DNA from: Saccharopolyspora_D taberi
GTDB taxonomy: Bacteria > Actinomycetota > Actinomycetes > Mycobacteriales > Pseudonocardiaceae
Direction: 5' to 3'
NCBI RefSeq assembly: GCF_039534165.1
Contig: NZ_BAAAUX010000023.1
Span: 106,296-170,295, forward strand
DNA: 64,000 bases
A model generated the notes under the pieces. That model did no database searches and had not been told where the DNA came from. It worked only from the letters and a program-made list of their open reading frames with translations. This document shows, piece by piece, positions 52,132-60,396 of the stretch. The position numbers and the translations under genes were made by a program. Within the stretch, counting starts at the first letter, position 1; each line of letters opens with the position of its first letter.

Positions 52132-53622
52132 TCAGTCCGCGGCGTGTTGCTCGGCCGCGAGGAAATGCGCGATGTCGACGGTGGATTCGTACAGGTTGCG
52201 GTAGTGCCGGTAGAAGGCTTCGTAGCGCTCGGTCCGCGCGGGATCCGGGCGGACCGTGCTGGTCACCGGGTTCCAGTCGTCGGGCGCGACAGCGGCACCG
52301 GTCCCGATCCCGGCGAGCAGCGCGTCGCCGAACGCCGCGCCGACGGTCTCGGCCGGGATCTGCTGCTCCTGGCCGGTGATGTCGGAGACGATCTGGGTCC
52401 ACAGACCGCCCTGCGTGCCGCCGCCGACCGCGACCAGGCGTCCGGCCGTGCCGCCCGCCTCGCTCATCGCCTCCAGGTTGTGCCGGACCCCGAACGCGAT
52501 CCCCTCCAGCGCGGCCCGGTAGAGCTCGGCCTGGCCGTGGCTGGTGGTCAGCCCGGCCACGATGCCGCGCGCGTCCGGGTCGAAGATCGGGGTCCGCTCG
52601 CCCGCGAAGTACGGCAGCAGGAGCAGGCCCCTGCTGCCCGCGGGCACCTCGGCGGCCTTGCGCACCAGATCGGCGAAATCGCCGTCCATCAGCCTGCGCA
52701 GCCAGTCGGTCACCGCGCCGGAGGTGGCCATGCCTGCCGCCAGCGTGTAGGTGTCCGGGAAGGCGCCCGCGGTTCCCCACAGCGCAGGGTGCGGGTGCGG
52801 GTCGGTGAGGACCTGCACGAAGAACATCGTGGTGCCGTACATCAGCATCACGTCGCCCGGCTTGCGGACGCCGACGCTGGTCGCCTCGGCCCAGGCGTCG
52901 ACGGTGCCCGCCGTGACCGGCAGGCCCTCCGGGAGCCCGGTCTCGGCCGCCGCCTTCGCGCCGACCCGGCCGACGACCTCGGTCGGCCACGCCAGCTCCG
53001 GCAGCGCCAGCCCGGGCGCGACCGCCGGCGCCCACTCCGCGGACCAGTCCCTGGCGGCCAGGTCGTAGAGCGGGTCGCACTGGCTGGCCGAGTGGTGGTC
53101 CAGCACGTAGCGCCCGGTGAGCCGGTGCACCAGGTACGAGCTGCACATCAGCAGCTTCTCGGTGCGCCGGTAGATCTCCGGCTCGTGCTTGGCCAGCCAG
53201 CGGATCTTCGGGCCGACCGCCTGGCTGGTCAGCGCCGACCCGCCGCGGCGCAGGATCTCGTCGGCGCCGAACTCCGCGGTCAGCTCGGCGATCTCCACGG
53301 TCGCGCGGGTGTCGACGCCGTAGAGGATCGCCGCGCGCAGCGGCTTGCCGTCGCCGTCGGCGGGCAGCAGCACCGGGCCGATGCCGCTGACGCCGAGCCC
53401 GGCGAGCTCGCTGCCCTCCGCCGCGGGCAGCAGCTCCTGGACCAGGGCCAGGAAGTCCGACCACCACACGCCTTCCGCGTCGTGCTCGACCCAGCCCGGG
53501 TGCGGGTAGGAGGTGTCGTGCGGCCGGGTCGCGCGGGCGATGATCCGCCCGTCGGCGCTGACCAGGACGCCCTTCGAACTCGATGTGCCGATGTCGATCC
53601 CGAGCAGCACCGTCTCGGCCAT
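52132..53622 (-). CDS. FGGY-family carbohydrate kinase (probably pentulokinase)
   Basis: A 496 aa sugar kinase. N-terminal phosphate motif GIDIGTSSSKGVLV, substrate Asp region GVDTRATV, GTVDAWAEA, and C-terminal ATP motif AVGGGTQGGLWTQIV. It resembles xylulokinase and ribulokinase branches. The isomerase 107 bp upstream would make a ketopentose, so D-ribulose or D-xylulose is the likely substrate, giving an entry point to the pentose phosphate pathway. The start ATG 53622 has GAGGAGG 8 nt upstream. The intergenic space holds an AAGCGGC/GCCGCTT hairpin (loop GCA) near 53660 without a following T tract in this direction. Confidence 0.88.
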   Translation of the reverse strand: MAETVLLGIDIGTSSSKGVLVSADGRIIARATRPHDTSYPHPGWVEHDAEGVWWSDFLALVQELLPAAEGSELAGLGVSGIGPVLLPADGDGKPLRAAILYGVDTRATVEIAELTAEFGADEILRRGGSALTSQAVGPKIRWLAKHEPEIYRRTEKLLMCSSYLVHRLTGRYVLDHHSASQCDPLYDLAARDWSAEWAPAVAPGLALPELAWPTEVVGRVGAKAAAETGLPEGLPVTAGTVDAWAEATSVGVRKPGDVMLMYGTTMFFVQVLTDPHPHPALWGTAGAFPDTYTLAAGMATSGAVTDWLRRLMDGDFADLVRKAAEVPAGSRGLLLLPYFAGERTPIFDPDARGIVAGLTTSHGQAELYRAALEGIAFGVRHNLEAMSEAGGTAGRLVAVGGGTQGGLWTQIVSDITGQEQQIPAETVGAAFGDALLAGIGTGAAVAPDDWNPVTSTVRPDPARTERYEAFYRHYRNLYESTVDIAHFLAAEQHAAD

Positions 53623-53729
53623 TGCCGTTCCCTCCTCGAAGCCGGTCCTAGATCTTTTAAGCGGCGCAGCCGCTTGGCCCACCCGACCAGCCGGCACCGC
53701 CACGCAAGGCGAGCTCGACCATCATCAAC

Positions 53730-55145
53730 TCAGCCGCGGGTCCACTCGTCGACCCGGACCCCGAGCTGGTCGGCGACCGCGCGCAGGGCCGCGCGGTGGT
53801 CGCCCGGCACGGCGTGGATGTGGTTGGCGCCGAACTTCGACAGGAACAGCTCGCCCGGCGCGTCCAGCCGTGCGAAGGCGTGCGGCCACTCCGGCGTCGA
53901 CTGGTCCACCAGCGCCTTGTTGGTGGCCTCGTCGTAGCTCTCGAACTCGCCCAGCATCAGCTGCAGCCGGTACTGGCCGTCCTCCCTGGTCAGCCTGCCG
54001 AGGGTCATCTGGCCCGGAGCAGCGATGTGCTGCACCGACGCGCCGCCGGCCGGGAAGAAGAAGACCTCCGGGTAGAAGTTGACCTTCGCCAGGTTCTCCG
54101 CCGGGTCGTCGCTGCGGGCGGCGAACCAGGTGGCGTGCTGGCCGGAGTTGCACAGGTCCCAGATGTCGCGGTCGGCGTGGTAGTGCCGGACGTCGGCGAA
54201 CAGCACCGGGGTCTCGGCGATGTGCTTGAACAGCTGCATCGTCAGCGCGCCGTCCATGTCGGCCTCGGTGGCGCAGACGTGCGGCTGCTTCGGGCCGTTC
54301 CAGTCGTAGGGGTCGTTGAGGAACGCCTCGGTGACGTCCATCGTGGCGAAGTGCTCGGTCAGCTCCGGCTGGCCCTTGATGCCGGAGAAGTCCAGGTTGC
54401 GCTCCGCGATGATGTCCCGGATCGCCAGGTACGACCGGATCTGGCGCTCCAGCAGCTCGGGGGTGAGCTTCTTGCCGTCGTAGTGCACCCCGGCCGCGTA
54501 CCGCTCGATCCACTCGCGCGCGTGCTTGGCCTCGGCCGCGTCGGCCTTCTCGGAGCGCAGCACCAGCTCGTACTGGTCGATCTCCTCGACGTCGATGCCG
54601 AACTGCCGCTGCCACTGGTCGGTGTTGGCGACCGCGGTGTTCATGCCCATCGGGCGACCGCCGAAGCGCCCGAAGGTCGAGCCGTGCAGCGAGGAGACCG
54701 CTGCCGCCGCCCTGGCCTGGACGCTGATCTTCTCGGCCAGCTCGGTGTCGTCCGGCGCGCCCCAGGCACGGGTGTGCTTGCGGCCGATCTGGTCGAGGGC
54801 ACCGCCTGCGGCGAGCATGCCGACCAGGCCGGGCTCGGTCGGGTCGGTGCTGGCGACCAGCACCAGCGGGCTGCGGGTGGCGTCCGCGGCGAGCATCGTG
54901 AAGTGCGGGAAGGCCCAGACGGTGTAGTAGAAGACGGTGACGTCGACGTCGGCCGCCGCGACCTCGCGGGCGACGGAACCGGCGAGGACGTTGGTGGCGA
55001 CGAGGTCGCGGCCCACGACGACCTCGTGCCCGGCCTGCTTCAGCGACCGGACCAGGTCGTCCTGCTTGGACTGGATGAAGTCCGCATTCCGCGCGTGCAC
55101 ATGGTCACGGCCGTCGGAGATGCTGATGACGCCGATGCGAGCCAC
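53730..55145 (-). CDS. L-fucose/L-arabinose-type isomerase (D-arabinose isomerase candidate)
   Basis: A 471 aa protein of the FucI/AraA-like aldose-ketose isomerase superfamily: VARIGVISISDGRDHVH start, domain 1 VFYYTVWAFPHFTMLA, central FGRFGGRPMGMNTAVA, then C-terminal ATEADMDGALTMQLFKH and VRHYHADRDIWDLCNSGQHA, which hold the Glu/Asp/His metal ligands typical of the family. FucI-type enzymes accept D-arabinose as well as L-fucose. The start is GTG 55145 with GGAGG upstream. It is first in the operon with the FGGY kinase and divergent from the LacI regulator, with an operator (55275-55290) between. The exact sugar is inferred from the locus. Confidence 0.8.
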   Translation of the reverse strand: MARIGVISISDGRDHVHARNADFIQSKQDDLVRSLKQAGHEVVVGRDLVATNVLAGSVAREVAAADVDVTVFYYTVWAFPHFTMLAADATRSPLVLVASTDPTEPGLVGMLAAGGALDQIGRKHTRAWGAPDDTELAEKISVQARAAAAVSSLHGSTFGRFGGRPMGMNTAVANTDQWQRQFGIDVEEIDQYELVLRSEKADAAEAKHAREWIERYAAGVHYDGKKLTPELLERQIRSYLAIRDIIAERNLDFSGIKGQPELTEHFATMDVTEAFLNDPYDWNGPKQPHVCATEADMDGALTMQLFKHIAETPVLFADVRHYHADRDIWDLCNSGQHATWFAARSDDPAENLAKVNFYPEVFFFPAGGASVQHIAAPGQMTLGRLTREDGQYRLQLMLGEFESYDEATNKALVDQSTPEWPHAFARLDAPGELFLSKFGANHIHAVPGDHRAALRAVADQLGVRVDEWTRG

Positions 55146-55274
55146 GGTTCCTCCCAAGTTTCCAGACAGGCGGCGTTGACTGCTGAGAGCACGACGGCTG
55201 GGAATCCGGACGCCGGACGCCCGGTAGCTGCACTCAAACGGGAAGTTTCTTCACAAATGCACCGTACGAGCGAT

Positions 55275-55290
55275 GAGCAATCGTTTTCTC
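55275..55290. promoter_or_regulatory. LacI-type operator between isomerase and lacI genes
   Basis: GAGCAATCGTTTTCTC, 12 of 16 positions dyad-symmetric about a central CG, as in LacI/GalR sites. Its complement GAGAAAACGATTGCTC matches the site in front of the ABC operon (63064-63079) at 14 of 16 positions. It lies 130 bp before the isomerase and 78 bp before the regulator start. Confidence 0.65.
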
Positions 55291-55368
55291 GGACGCTATT
55301 CTCGTACAACACGGGCTGTCAAGGCCGACGGCCGGTGACCACGCGGGAAGAGGACAACGGGAGGCACG

Positions 55369-56364
55369 GTGGCGACGATCAGTGACGTAGCGACCCGGGC
55401 AGGGGTATCCACCGCGACCGTTTCCAGGGCACTCAACGGCAAGAGCACGGTCGATCCGGAACTGGCGGCACGGGTCCTCGCGGCGGCCGACGAGCTCGGG
55501 TACCGGCCCAACGGCCCGGCCCGCAACCTGCGCAGGCAGGAGACCGCGGTGCTGGCGCTCATCATCTCGGACGTGGAGAACCCGTTCTTCACCGCGATTT
55601 CCCGCGGTGTCGAGGACGTCGCGCACGAAGCCGGGTACTCGGTCGTGCTGTGCAACTCCGACGACGAGCCCGACAAGGAGCGGGAGTACGTCGACGTCGC
55701 CCTCCAGGAGCGGGTCGCGGGAGTGCTGATCTCCCCGGCAGGCGCCGGGGACAGCGCCGAGGTCCTGCGCGCGCACAACACCCCGGTGGTCGCGCTGGAC
55801 CGGCGGCTGGAGGGCTCGCTCGGCGACACCGTCCTGGTCGACAACCAGCTCGCCGCGCGGGAGGCCACCCTGCACCTGAGGGCCCAGGGATACCGCCGCA
55901 TCGGCTGCCTCACCGGTCCGTCCGGGGTGCTCACCGCCGACGACCGGCTCGCGGGCTACCACGACGGGCTCGCGGAAGCGGGCCTGACGGCGAGCTCCTC
56001 GCTGGAGCGCAGGTCGGAGTTCAAGGCGGCCGGGGCCAAGGACGCGGCCCGCTCGCTGCTCACCCAGGATGAGCCGCCGGACGCGCTGCTGGTCGCCAAC
56101 AACGCGATGGCGATCGGTGTGCTGGAGATGATGGCCGAGCTGGGACTGCGAGCGGGACGCGACATCGGGGTCGTCGCCTTCGACGACGCGCCCTGGGCGA
56201 CGCTGCTCGACCCGCCGCTGACCGTGGTCGCCCAGCCCGCTTACGACATGGGCTCCGCCGGGGCGCAGCTGCTGCTCAGCCGGATCGGTGGCGACCACTC
56301 CGAGCCGACGACCACGACGCTCTCGGCGCACCTCGTCGGGCGCGGCAGCAGCTCGAAGGGCTGA
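55369..56364 (+). CDS. LacI-family transcriptional regulator
   Basis: A 331 aa repressor. HTH ISDVATRAGVSTATVSRALN, hinge helix ELGYRPNGPARNLRRQ, and a sugar-binding periplasmic-protein-like domain (LALIISDVENPFFTAISRGV to FDDAPWATLLDPPLTVV). GTG 55369 has GGGAGG 4-5 nt upstream. Its site in the intergenic region and matching sites before the GH172 gene and the ABC operon mark it as the local regulator of the carbohydrate locus. It is convergent with the GH172 gene across a strong hairpin. Confidence 0.95.
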   Translation: MATISDVATRAGVSTATVSRALNGKSTVDPELAARVLAAADELGYRPNGPARNLRRQETAVLALIISDVENPFFTAISRGVEDVAHEAGYSVVLCNSDDEPDKEREYVDVALQERVAGVLISPAGAGDSAEVLRAHNTPVVALDRRLEGSLGDTVLVDNQLAAREATLHLRAQGYRRIGCLTGPSGVLTADDRLAGYHDGLAEAGLTASSSLERRSEFKAAGAKDAARSLLTQDEPPDALLVANNAMAIGVLEMMAELGLRAGRDIGVVAFDDAPWATLLDPPLTVVAQPAYDMGSAGAQLLLSRIGGDHSEPTTTTLSAHLVGRGSSSKG

Positions 56365-56369
56365 CGGTC

Positions 56370-56397
56370 GTGGGCGGTGCCGGGCAGCACCGCCCAC
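56370..56397. terminator. Bidirectional hairpin between lacI and GH172 genes
   Basis: A perfect 11 bp stem (GTGGGCGGTGC 56370-56380 with 56387-56397) and a 6 nt loop between the two convergent stops. No U tract. Confidence 0.75.
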
Positions 56398-56406
56398 AAC
56401 CGGTGA

Positions 56407-58956
56407 TCAGCGCGAGAACAGCGAGTACTTCGACGCGGACCAGGCAGGAGCGCCCGCGACCGGGATCAGTTCCACCCGGACCGACTGCTTGCCCGCGGTC
56501 AGCTCCGGCGGCACGTCGAAGCTGTCCTCCAGCCAGCGGTGGTGCGGGTTGCCCAGCGGCTGCAGCCACCGGCCCGCCGGCCTGCCGTCGACGCGGACGT
56601 CGGCCGCCTGGTAGGCGTCGGCCTGGTCGCCGAGCCGCCGGATCCGGACGCCGCCGTTGTCCCCGGCGACCGCCGCGGTGAAGCTGACCGGCCCGGTCGC
56701 GCGGGCGTTGTCCCTGGTCATCGGCGCCGGGTTGCGCAGGCCCTCGAAGGTCGAGTTCAGCGACGCGATGGTCTCGCCCTGCGCCTGGTACTGGTGGGCC
56801 TGGCGGCTGCCGGGGTCGGCGAGGTCGACCTCGTCGGTGAGCGCCTGCTCCGGCGGGTGGCCGCCGTACCAGTAGGCCACCGAGCTGTAGTCACCCGGCT
56901 CGTCGTTCTGCGGGCCGTGCTCGATCGAGGCCAGCAGGCCGTCGGCGAACGGCAGCGCGTCCGGCACCATCAGCCGGTACGCACCGGTGCAGTCGTACTG
57001 GCAGCCGTCGGCGTTGAGCTCGTGCGACGGGTTGCCCGCCAGCGGCATCGAGAACGTCGTGCCGTCCCGGAAGTACCAGCCCGCCTCGTAGTAGTCCTCG
57101 CTGCCGGTGCCGTGCCAGGCCGGGCTGGACGAGCCGTCCGGGTAGAAGCGCTCGTCACCTTCGAGGTAGTTGCGCTGGTTGGCCGCGGCCCGCTCGTCGA
57201 CCGACAGCGGCTCGGCCGTGCTGCGCTGCCCCGGCGGGATCAGCCCGCGCATGGTGTGCGTGACGCCGTAGAAGGTGCCCGCGCCCGCCGCCTCGACGAA
57301 GGTCCAGTCCTGGCCCGGCGTCGTCGGCGCGCGGTGGTGCGTGGCGTGGAAGTAGCCGGTGTTGGTGCTGATGTCGGCGGGCGCGCTGAGCACCTCGGCG
57401 GTGGCCCCGGTGACCGGGATGCCGCCGGTGTTGACCAGCTCCACCTTGGCGTTCTGGCTGAACGGCATCGGCCACCACGCCGTGTACCAGCCGTCCTGGC
57501 CCGGGTCCACCGAGCTCATCATGGTCCGCACGTCGTGCTCGCCGAGCCCGGTGCCGAAGAACTCGCCGACCGGGGCGTCCACGGTGGTCCTGCCGTCGAA
57601 GGTGATCCGCAGCCGGGTGGTCTCCAGGACCTCGTCGGAGGCCGCCACCTGCTCCGGCGGGAACGCGTAACGGGCGACCAGCTTGGAGCGGGAGAACACC
57701 GGGTTGTCGATGGTGTAGCCGTGCGCGTCCTCCTCGCCCGGGTGCGCCGGACCGAGGTCGAGCACGTCGGTGCGCACCCACTCGCCGTTGACCAGGCTGT
57801 GCACGTCGTAGCGGAACTCGTTGACGTCCAGCGACGAGGAGACGAACTGGTTGGCGATCTCCACCGACGACTTGCCCGCGGTCAGCTGCGGCGGCAGGTC
57901 GATGGCCTGCACGCCCCAGTGCCCCGGCGCGGCCGGGCCGCTGCGCCACTCACCGGCGGGGGTGCCGTCGACCGACAGCCGGGCGACCTGGTCGGCGATC
58001 TGCGCGTCGAACCGGCGGACCACCCGGATGCCCTGGTTGTCCGGGTGCACCCGCATCCGGAACCGGCTGCCGCCGCCCTGGCCGAAGGCCATGCCGTCGT
58101 CGACGACCTGCGGGCTGGCCACGACCTGCGGGAGCCGGACGCGGAGCTGGTTGATCTGGGCGGGCCCCTCCAGCTGCGCGACCTGGGCGGTGCCGCCGGG
58201 CGGAAGGTCGAAGTCCCTGCGGGTCGGGGTGGCGCCCGCGGCGGCCGGTTTCGGGTCGGCGACGCCGAAGGCGCGCAGGCGGTCCAGCACGTCCGATGCG
58301 CCGTCGTTGGGGTTGAAGGTCTGCACGCCGGTCGCGTCCGGGAAGGTGCGGTTGCCGACGTGGTAGAAGTACGGGTTATTCTGCACCGTCACCCGCATCG
58401 ACTCGCGGTAGGGCATCGGGACCTTGATCACCGCGCCGCCGGAGGCGTCCTCGGCGTTGCCGACCAGCGGCCACTGGAACGGGCCGCCGACCTTGCCGGT
58501 GACCACGTCGATCAGCGGGGCGTCGAGCACCACCCGGCCGTCGAGCTCGATGATGATGTTGCCGGTGCCGGTCACGTCGCCCCACGGCTCCCGGGTGAAC
58601 CAGATCGAGGAGACCTCGCCCGGCCCGGCGTGCTCGGCGATCACGCAGCCGCGCTCCCAGGTGCGCAGGCACGAGAAGGTGCCCTGGAACCCGTCGTTGT
58701 TGCTGCCGTCCCTGGCGAAGCTGGAGAACTGCCTGCTCTGCTCCCCGCCGCGGAGCTGGGTCAAACCGTTGACGTCCCGGTAGGTGTCCCAGCCGACGCT
58801 GCCGCGCGCGCCCGGGCGGGCTTCGGCGCTGCCGGGGGCGAAGCCCGCGTCGGCGACGACGACGGCCGTCGCGAGCGACGCGGCGCCGAGGTAGGCGATT
58901 AGTTTGCTGGGGCGCCGTACGCGCGCCGGGTTCGCATTCCTTGAGCCGTCCCTCAT
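56407..58956 (-). CDS. Secreted GH172 (DUF2961) glycoside hydrolase, two jelly-roll modules
   Basis: An 849 aa exported protein: basic start MRDGSRNANPARVRR, membrane-like stretch LIAYLGAASLATAVVVADAG, cleavage near SAEA. Two DUF2961-like beta-sandwich segments occur (around IWFTREPWGDVTGTGNIIIE and LRITFDGRTTVDAPVGEFFG). The catalytic region of GH172 is YLEGDERFYPDG then HGTGSEDYYEAGW; Glu599 and Glu620 are 21 apart, the spacing I recall for the nucleophile and acid/base of bifidobacterial alpha-fructofuranosidase. A C-terminal beta domain follows, and the motif PPxLTAGKxSV occurs twice. GH172 enzymes act on alpha-D-fructofuranosides and alpha-D-arabinofuranosides. The neighbours favour D-arabinose. 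ATG 58956 is used; ATG 58980 is an alternative. Confidence 0.87.
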   Translation of the reverse strand: MRDGSRNANPARVRRPSKLIAYLGAASLATAVVVADAGFAPGSAEARPGARGSVGWDTYRDVNGLTQLRGGEQSRQFSSFARDGSNNDGFQGTFSCLRTWERGCVIAEHAGPGEVSSIWFTREPWGDVTGTGNIIIELDGRVVLDAPLIDVVTGKVGGPFQWPLVGNAEDASGGAVIKVPMPYRESMRVTVQNNPYFYHVGNRTFPDATGVQTFNPNDGASDVLDRLRAFGVADPKPAAAGATPTRRDFDLPPGGTAQVAQLEGPAQINQLRVRLPQVVASPQVVDDGMAFGQGGGSRFRMRVHPDNQGIRVVRRFDAQIADQVARLSVDGTPAGEWRSGPAAPGHWGVQAIDLPPQLTAGKSSVEIANQFVSSSLDVNEFRYDVHSLVNGEWVRTDVLDLGPAHPGEEDAHGYTIDNPVFSRSKLVARYAFPPEQVAASDEVLETTRLRITFDGRTTVDAPVGEFFGTGLGEHDVRTMMSSVDPGQDGWYTAWWPMPFSQNAKVELVNTGGIPVTGATAEVLSAPADISTNTGYFHATHHRAPTTPGQDWTFVEAAGAGTFYGVTHTMRGLIPPGQRSTAEPLSVDERAAANQRNYLEGDERFYPDGSSSPAWHGTGSEDYYEAGWYFRDGTTFSMPLAGNPSHELNADGCQYDCTGAYRLMVPDALPFADGLLASIEHGPQNDEPGDYSSVAYWYGGHPPEQALTDEVDLADPGSRQAHQYQAQGETIASLNSTFEGLRNPAPMTRDNARATGPVSFTAAVAGDNGGVRIRRLGDQADAYQAADVRVDGRPAGRWLQPLGNPHHRWLEDSFDVPPELTAGKQSVRVELIPVAGAPAWSASKYSLFSR

Positions 58957-59009
58957 CCTGCTTGCCCTCCCCACAAACATCCCCGTCGGCTGTGGACGGT
59001 GATGTACCG

Positions 59010-59025
59010 GTTCAATCGATCGGTG
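59010..59025. promoter_or_regulatory. LacI-type operator upstream of the GH172 gene
   Basis: GTTCAATCGATCGGTG contains the CAATCGAT core shared with the sites at 55275 and 63064, though its arms are poorer. It lies 54-69 bp before the GH172 start. Confidence 0.45.
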
Positions 59026-59320
59026 GTCCGCGACTCGACTGCGCCTTCCTGGTCGACTCGGTACGGAGATCTCTCGGCTGCGCTGCGAAAAAAGGGTAAG
59101 AGCGGACGCCTTCAACAACCCCGGAACACCGAAGGCGATTGAGGGATCCGCATGATGAATTCACTCGTACTGATGGTTGCTCCGCGAGTCCTAAGCGGCA
59201 ACCACCAACCAGGTGTTATTCGGCCATTTACTGCAAAACGGGCGCGAGAGAAGTTCCGGAAGCGGCCGTCATCAACTGCCGCAACGGGATTTCGTTCTTC
59301 CTCAGTGGATGGACAACGCC
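59026..59320. other. Intergenic space upstream of the GH172 gene
   Basis: About 295 bp between the operator and the terminator of the ABC operon. It must hold the GH172 promoter; GC is lower than in the coding DNA. Open frames on the plus strand (from 59152) do not look like protein. A weak GGTTGC/GCAACC hairpin (near 59174-59205) is the only structure that I notice. Confidence 0.4.
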
Positions 59321-59358
59321 GGCGACGGGTTTCCGGACGGTCCCGGGAACCCGTCGCC
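59321..59358 (-). terminator. Strong hairpin terminator of the sugar ABC operon
   Basis: A 16 bp stem (59321-59336 with 59343-59358, one wobble) and a 6 nt loop ACGGTC, 8 bp after the stop of the binding-protein gene. No U tract, as usual here. It may also stop transcription coming the other way. Confidence 0.8.
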
Positions 59359-59366
59359 GCGCGGGC

Positions 59367-60374
59367 TCAGCCCTGGTTCAGCCGGGTGTAGACCTCGGCG
59401 GCGTTCTCCTTGGTCACCAGCTCGGTCGGCAGCGTCTGCTCCTTGGGCACCGGCTGGCAGTCGATGAGCAGCTTGCGCGCCGCCTCGACGGCCTCGGCGC
59501 CACCGGTCGGGTACAGGTTCGTGGCCTCCAGCCGGCCCTGCTCGACGGCCTTGATGCCACCGGACTCGATCGGCAGGCCGTCGATGCCGACGAACTTCAG
59601 GTCGCTGCGGCCCGCGGCCTGCGCGGCCAGCCAGGCGCCCTCGGCCATCGGGTCGTTCTGCGAGTAGACCGCCTGGATGTCGGGGTGGGCCTTGAGCAGC
59701 GCGTCCATCTTCTGCTGCCCGACCGAGCGCTCCCACTCGCCGTCGGCGGTGTCCACGACCTCGATCTTGGAACCGGCGATGCCCTCCATGAAGCCCTTCT
59801 CCCGCTCGGCGGCGGGGGTCGAGCCGGAGAGCCCCTTGATCTGGACGATCTTGCCGCCCTGCGGGAGCAGCGTGTTCTTGAAGTACTCGCCCGCCTGCTT
59901 GCCGATCTGGACGTTGTCGGCACCGATGTAGGTGGTGAAGGCGTCGCCCTCGACCTTGCGGTCCAGCACCACGATCGGGATGCCGTCGTTGTAGGCCTTC
60001 TTGACCACGTCGGTCAGCGGCGCGGCCTCGTTCGGCGAGATCATCAGCAGGTCGACCTTCTTGGTCATGAAGTTCTCGACGTCGCTGACCTGCTTGGAGT
60101 TGTCCTTGGCCGCGTCGGCGAACTGCACCTCGAACTGCGGGACCTTNNNNNNNNNNNNNNNNNNNNNNNNNNNNNNNNNNNNNNNNNNNNNNNNNNNNNN
60201 GGCCTGGCTCATCCCGATCGTGTAAGGGCCGCCCTGCGCACCGCGGCAGTTCTTCGTCGGGTCCTGCTGCTGGACCTGGCCGGTGTTCTCACTCGTCGTA
60301 CCGCAACCGGCCGCGGCGAGCGCGACGGCAGTGCACGTGATCGCGAACAAGGACCTCATCGTCGTCTTGCGCAT
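59367..60374 (-). CDS. Ribose-type sugar-binding lipoprotein, with 54 undetermined bases
   Basis: A 335 aa lipoprotein: MRSLFAITCTAVALAAAGC (lipobox AAAGC), then a periplasmic-binding protein of the ribose/galactose (Peripla_BP_4) type: TIGMSQA start, VENFMTKKVDLLMISPNEAA, IPIVVLDRKVEGDAFTTYIG, IVQIKGLSGSTPAAEREKGF, AVYSQNDPMAEGAW, FVGIDGLPIESGGIKAV. Positions 60147-60200 are N and remove about 18 residues after residue 58, the sugar-binding first loop and helix; the frame is kept. ATG 60374 has GGGAGGAA 5 nt upstream. It is the last gene of the ABC operon and delivers the sugar. Confidence 0.92.
   Translation of the reverse strand: MRKTTMRSLFAITCTAVALAAAGCGTTSENTGQVQQQDPTKNCRGAQGGPYTIGMSQAXXXXXXXXXXXXXXXXXXKVPQFEVQFADAAKDNSKQVSDVENFMTKKVDLLMISPNEAAPLTDVVKKAYNDGIPIVVLDRKVEGDAFTTYIGADNVQIGKQAGEYFKNTLLPQGGKIVQIKGLSGSTPAAEREKGFMEGIAGSKIEVVDTADGEWERSVGQQKMDALLKAHPDIQAVYSQNDPMAEGAWLAAQAAGRSDLKFVGIDGLPIESGGIKAVEQGRLEATNLYPTGGAEAVEAARKLLIDCQPVPKEQTLPTELVTKENAAEVYTRLNQG
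60147..60200. other. Assembly gap (54 N)
   Basis: 54 consecutive N inside the binding-protein gene. 54 is divisible by 3, and the translated flanks read in the same frame on both sides, so the gap length is probably right or the bases were masked. Confidence 0.98.
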
Positions 60375-60396
60375 CGTGCTTCCTCCCGAGGTTGGC

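Noticed and set aside
53650..53680. AAGCGGC/GCCGCTT hairpin as a rho-independent terminator between isomerase and kinase genes
   Set aside because: On the coding (minus) strand the hairpin is followed by AAAAG, not T residues. The T run is on the other side. It is probably an intercistronic stem.
59152..59391. 79-codon plus-strand frame upstream of the GH172 gene
   Set aside because: It runs through the terminator stem of the ABC operon and into the binding-protein gene; no SD and no protein-like pattern.
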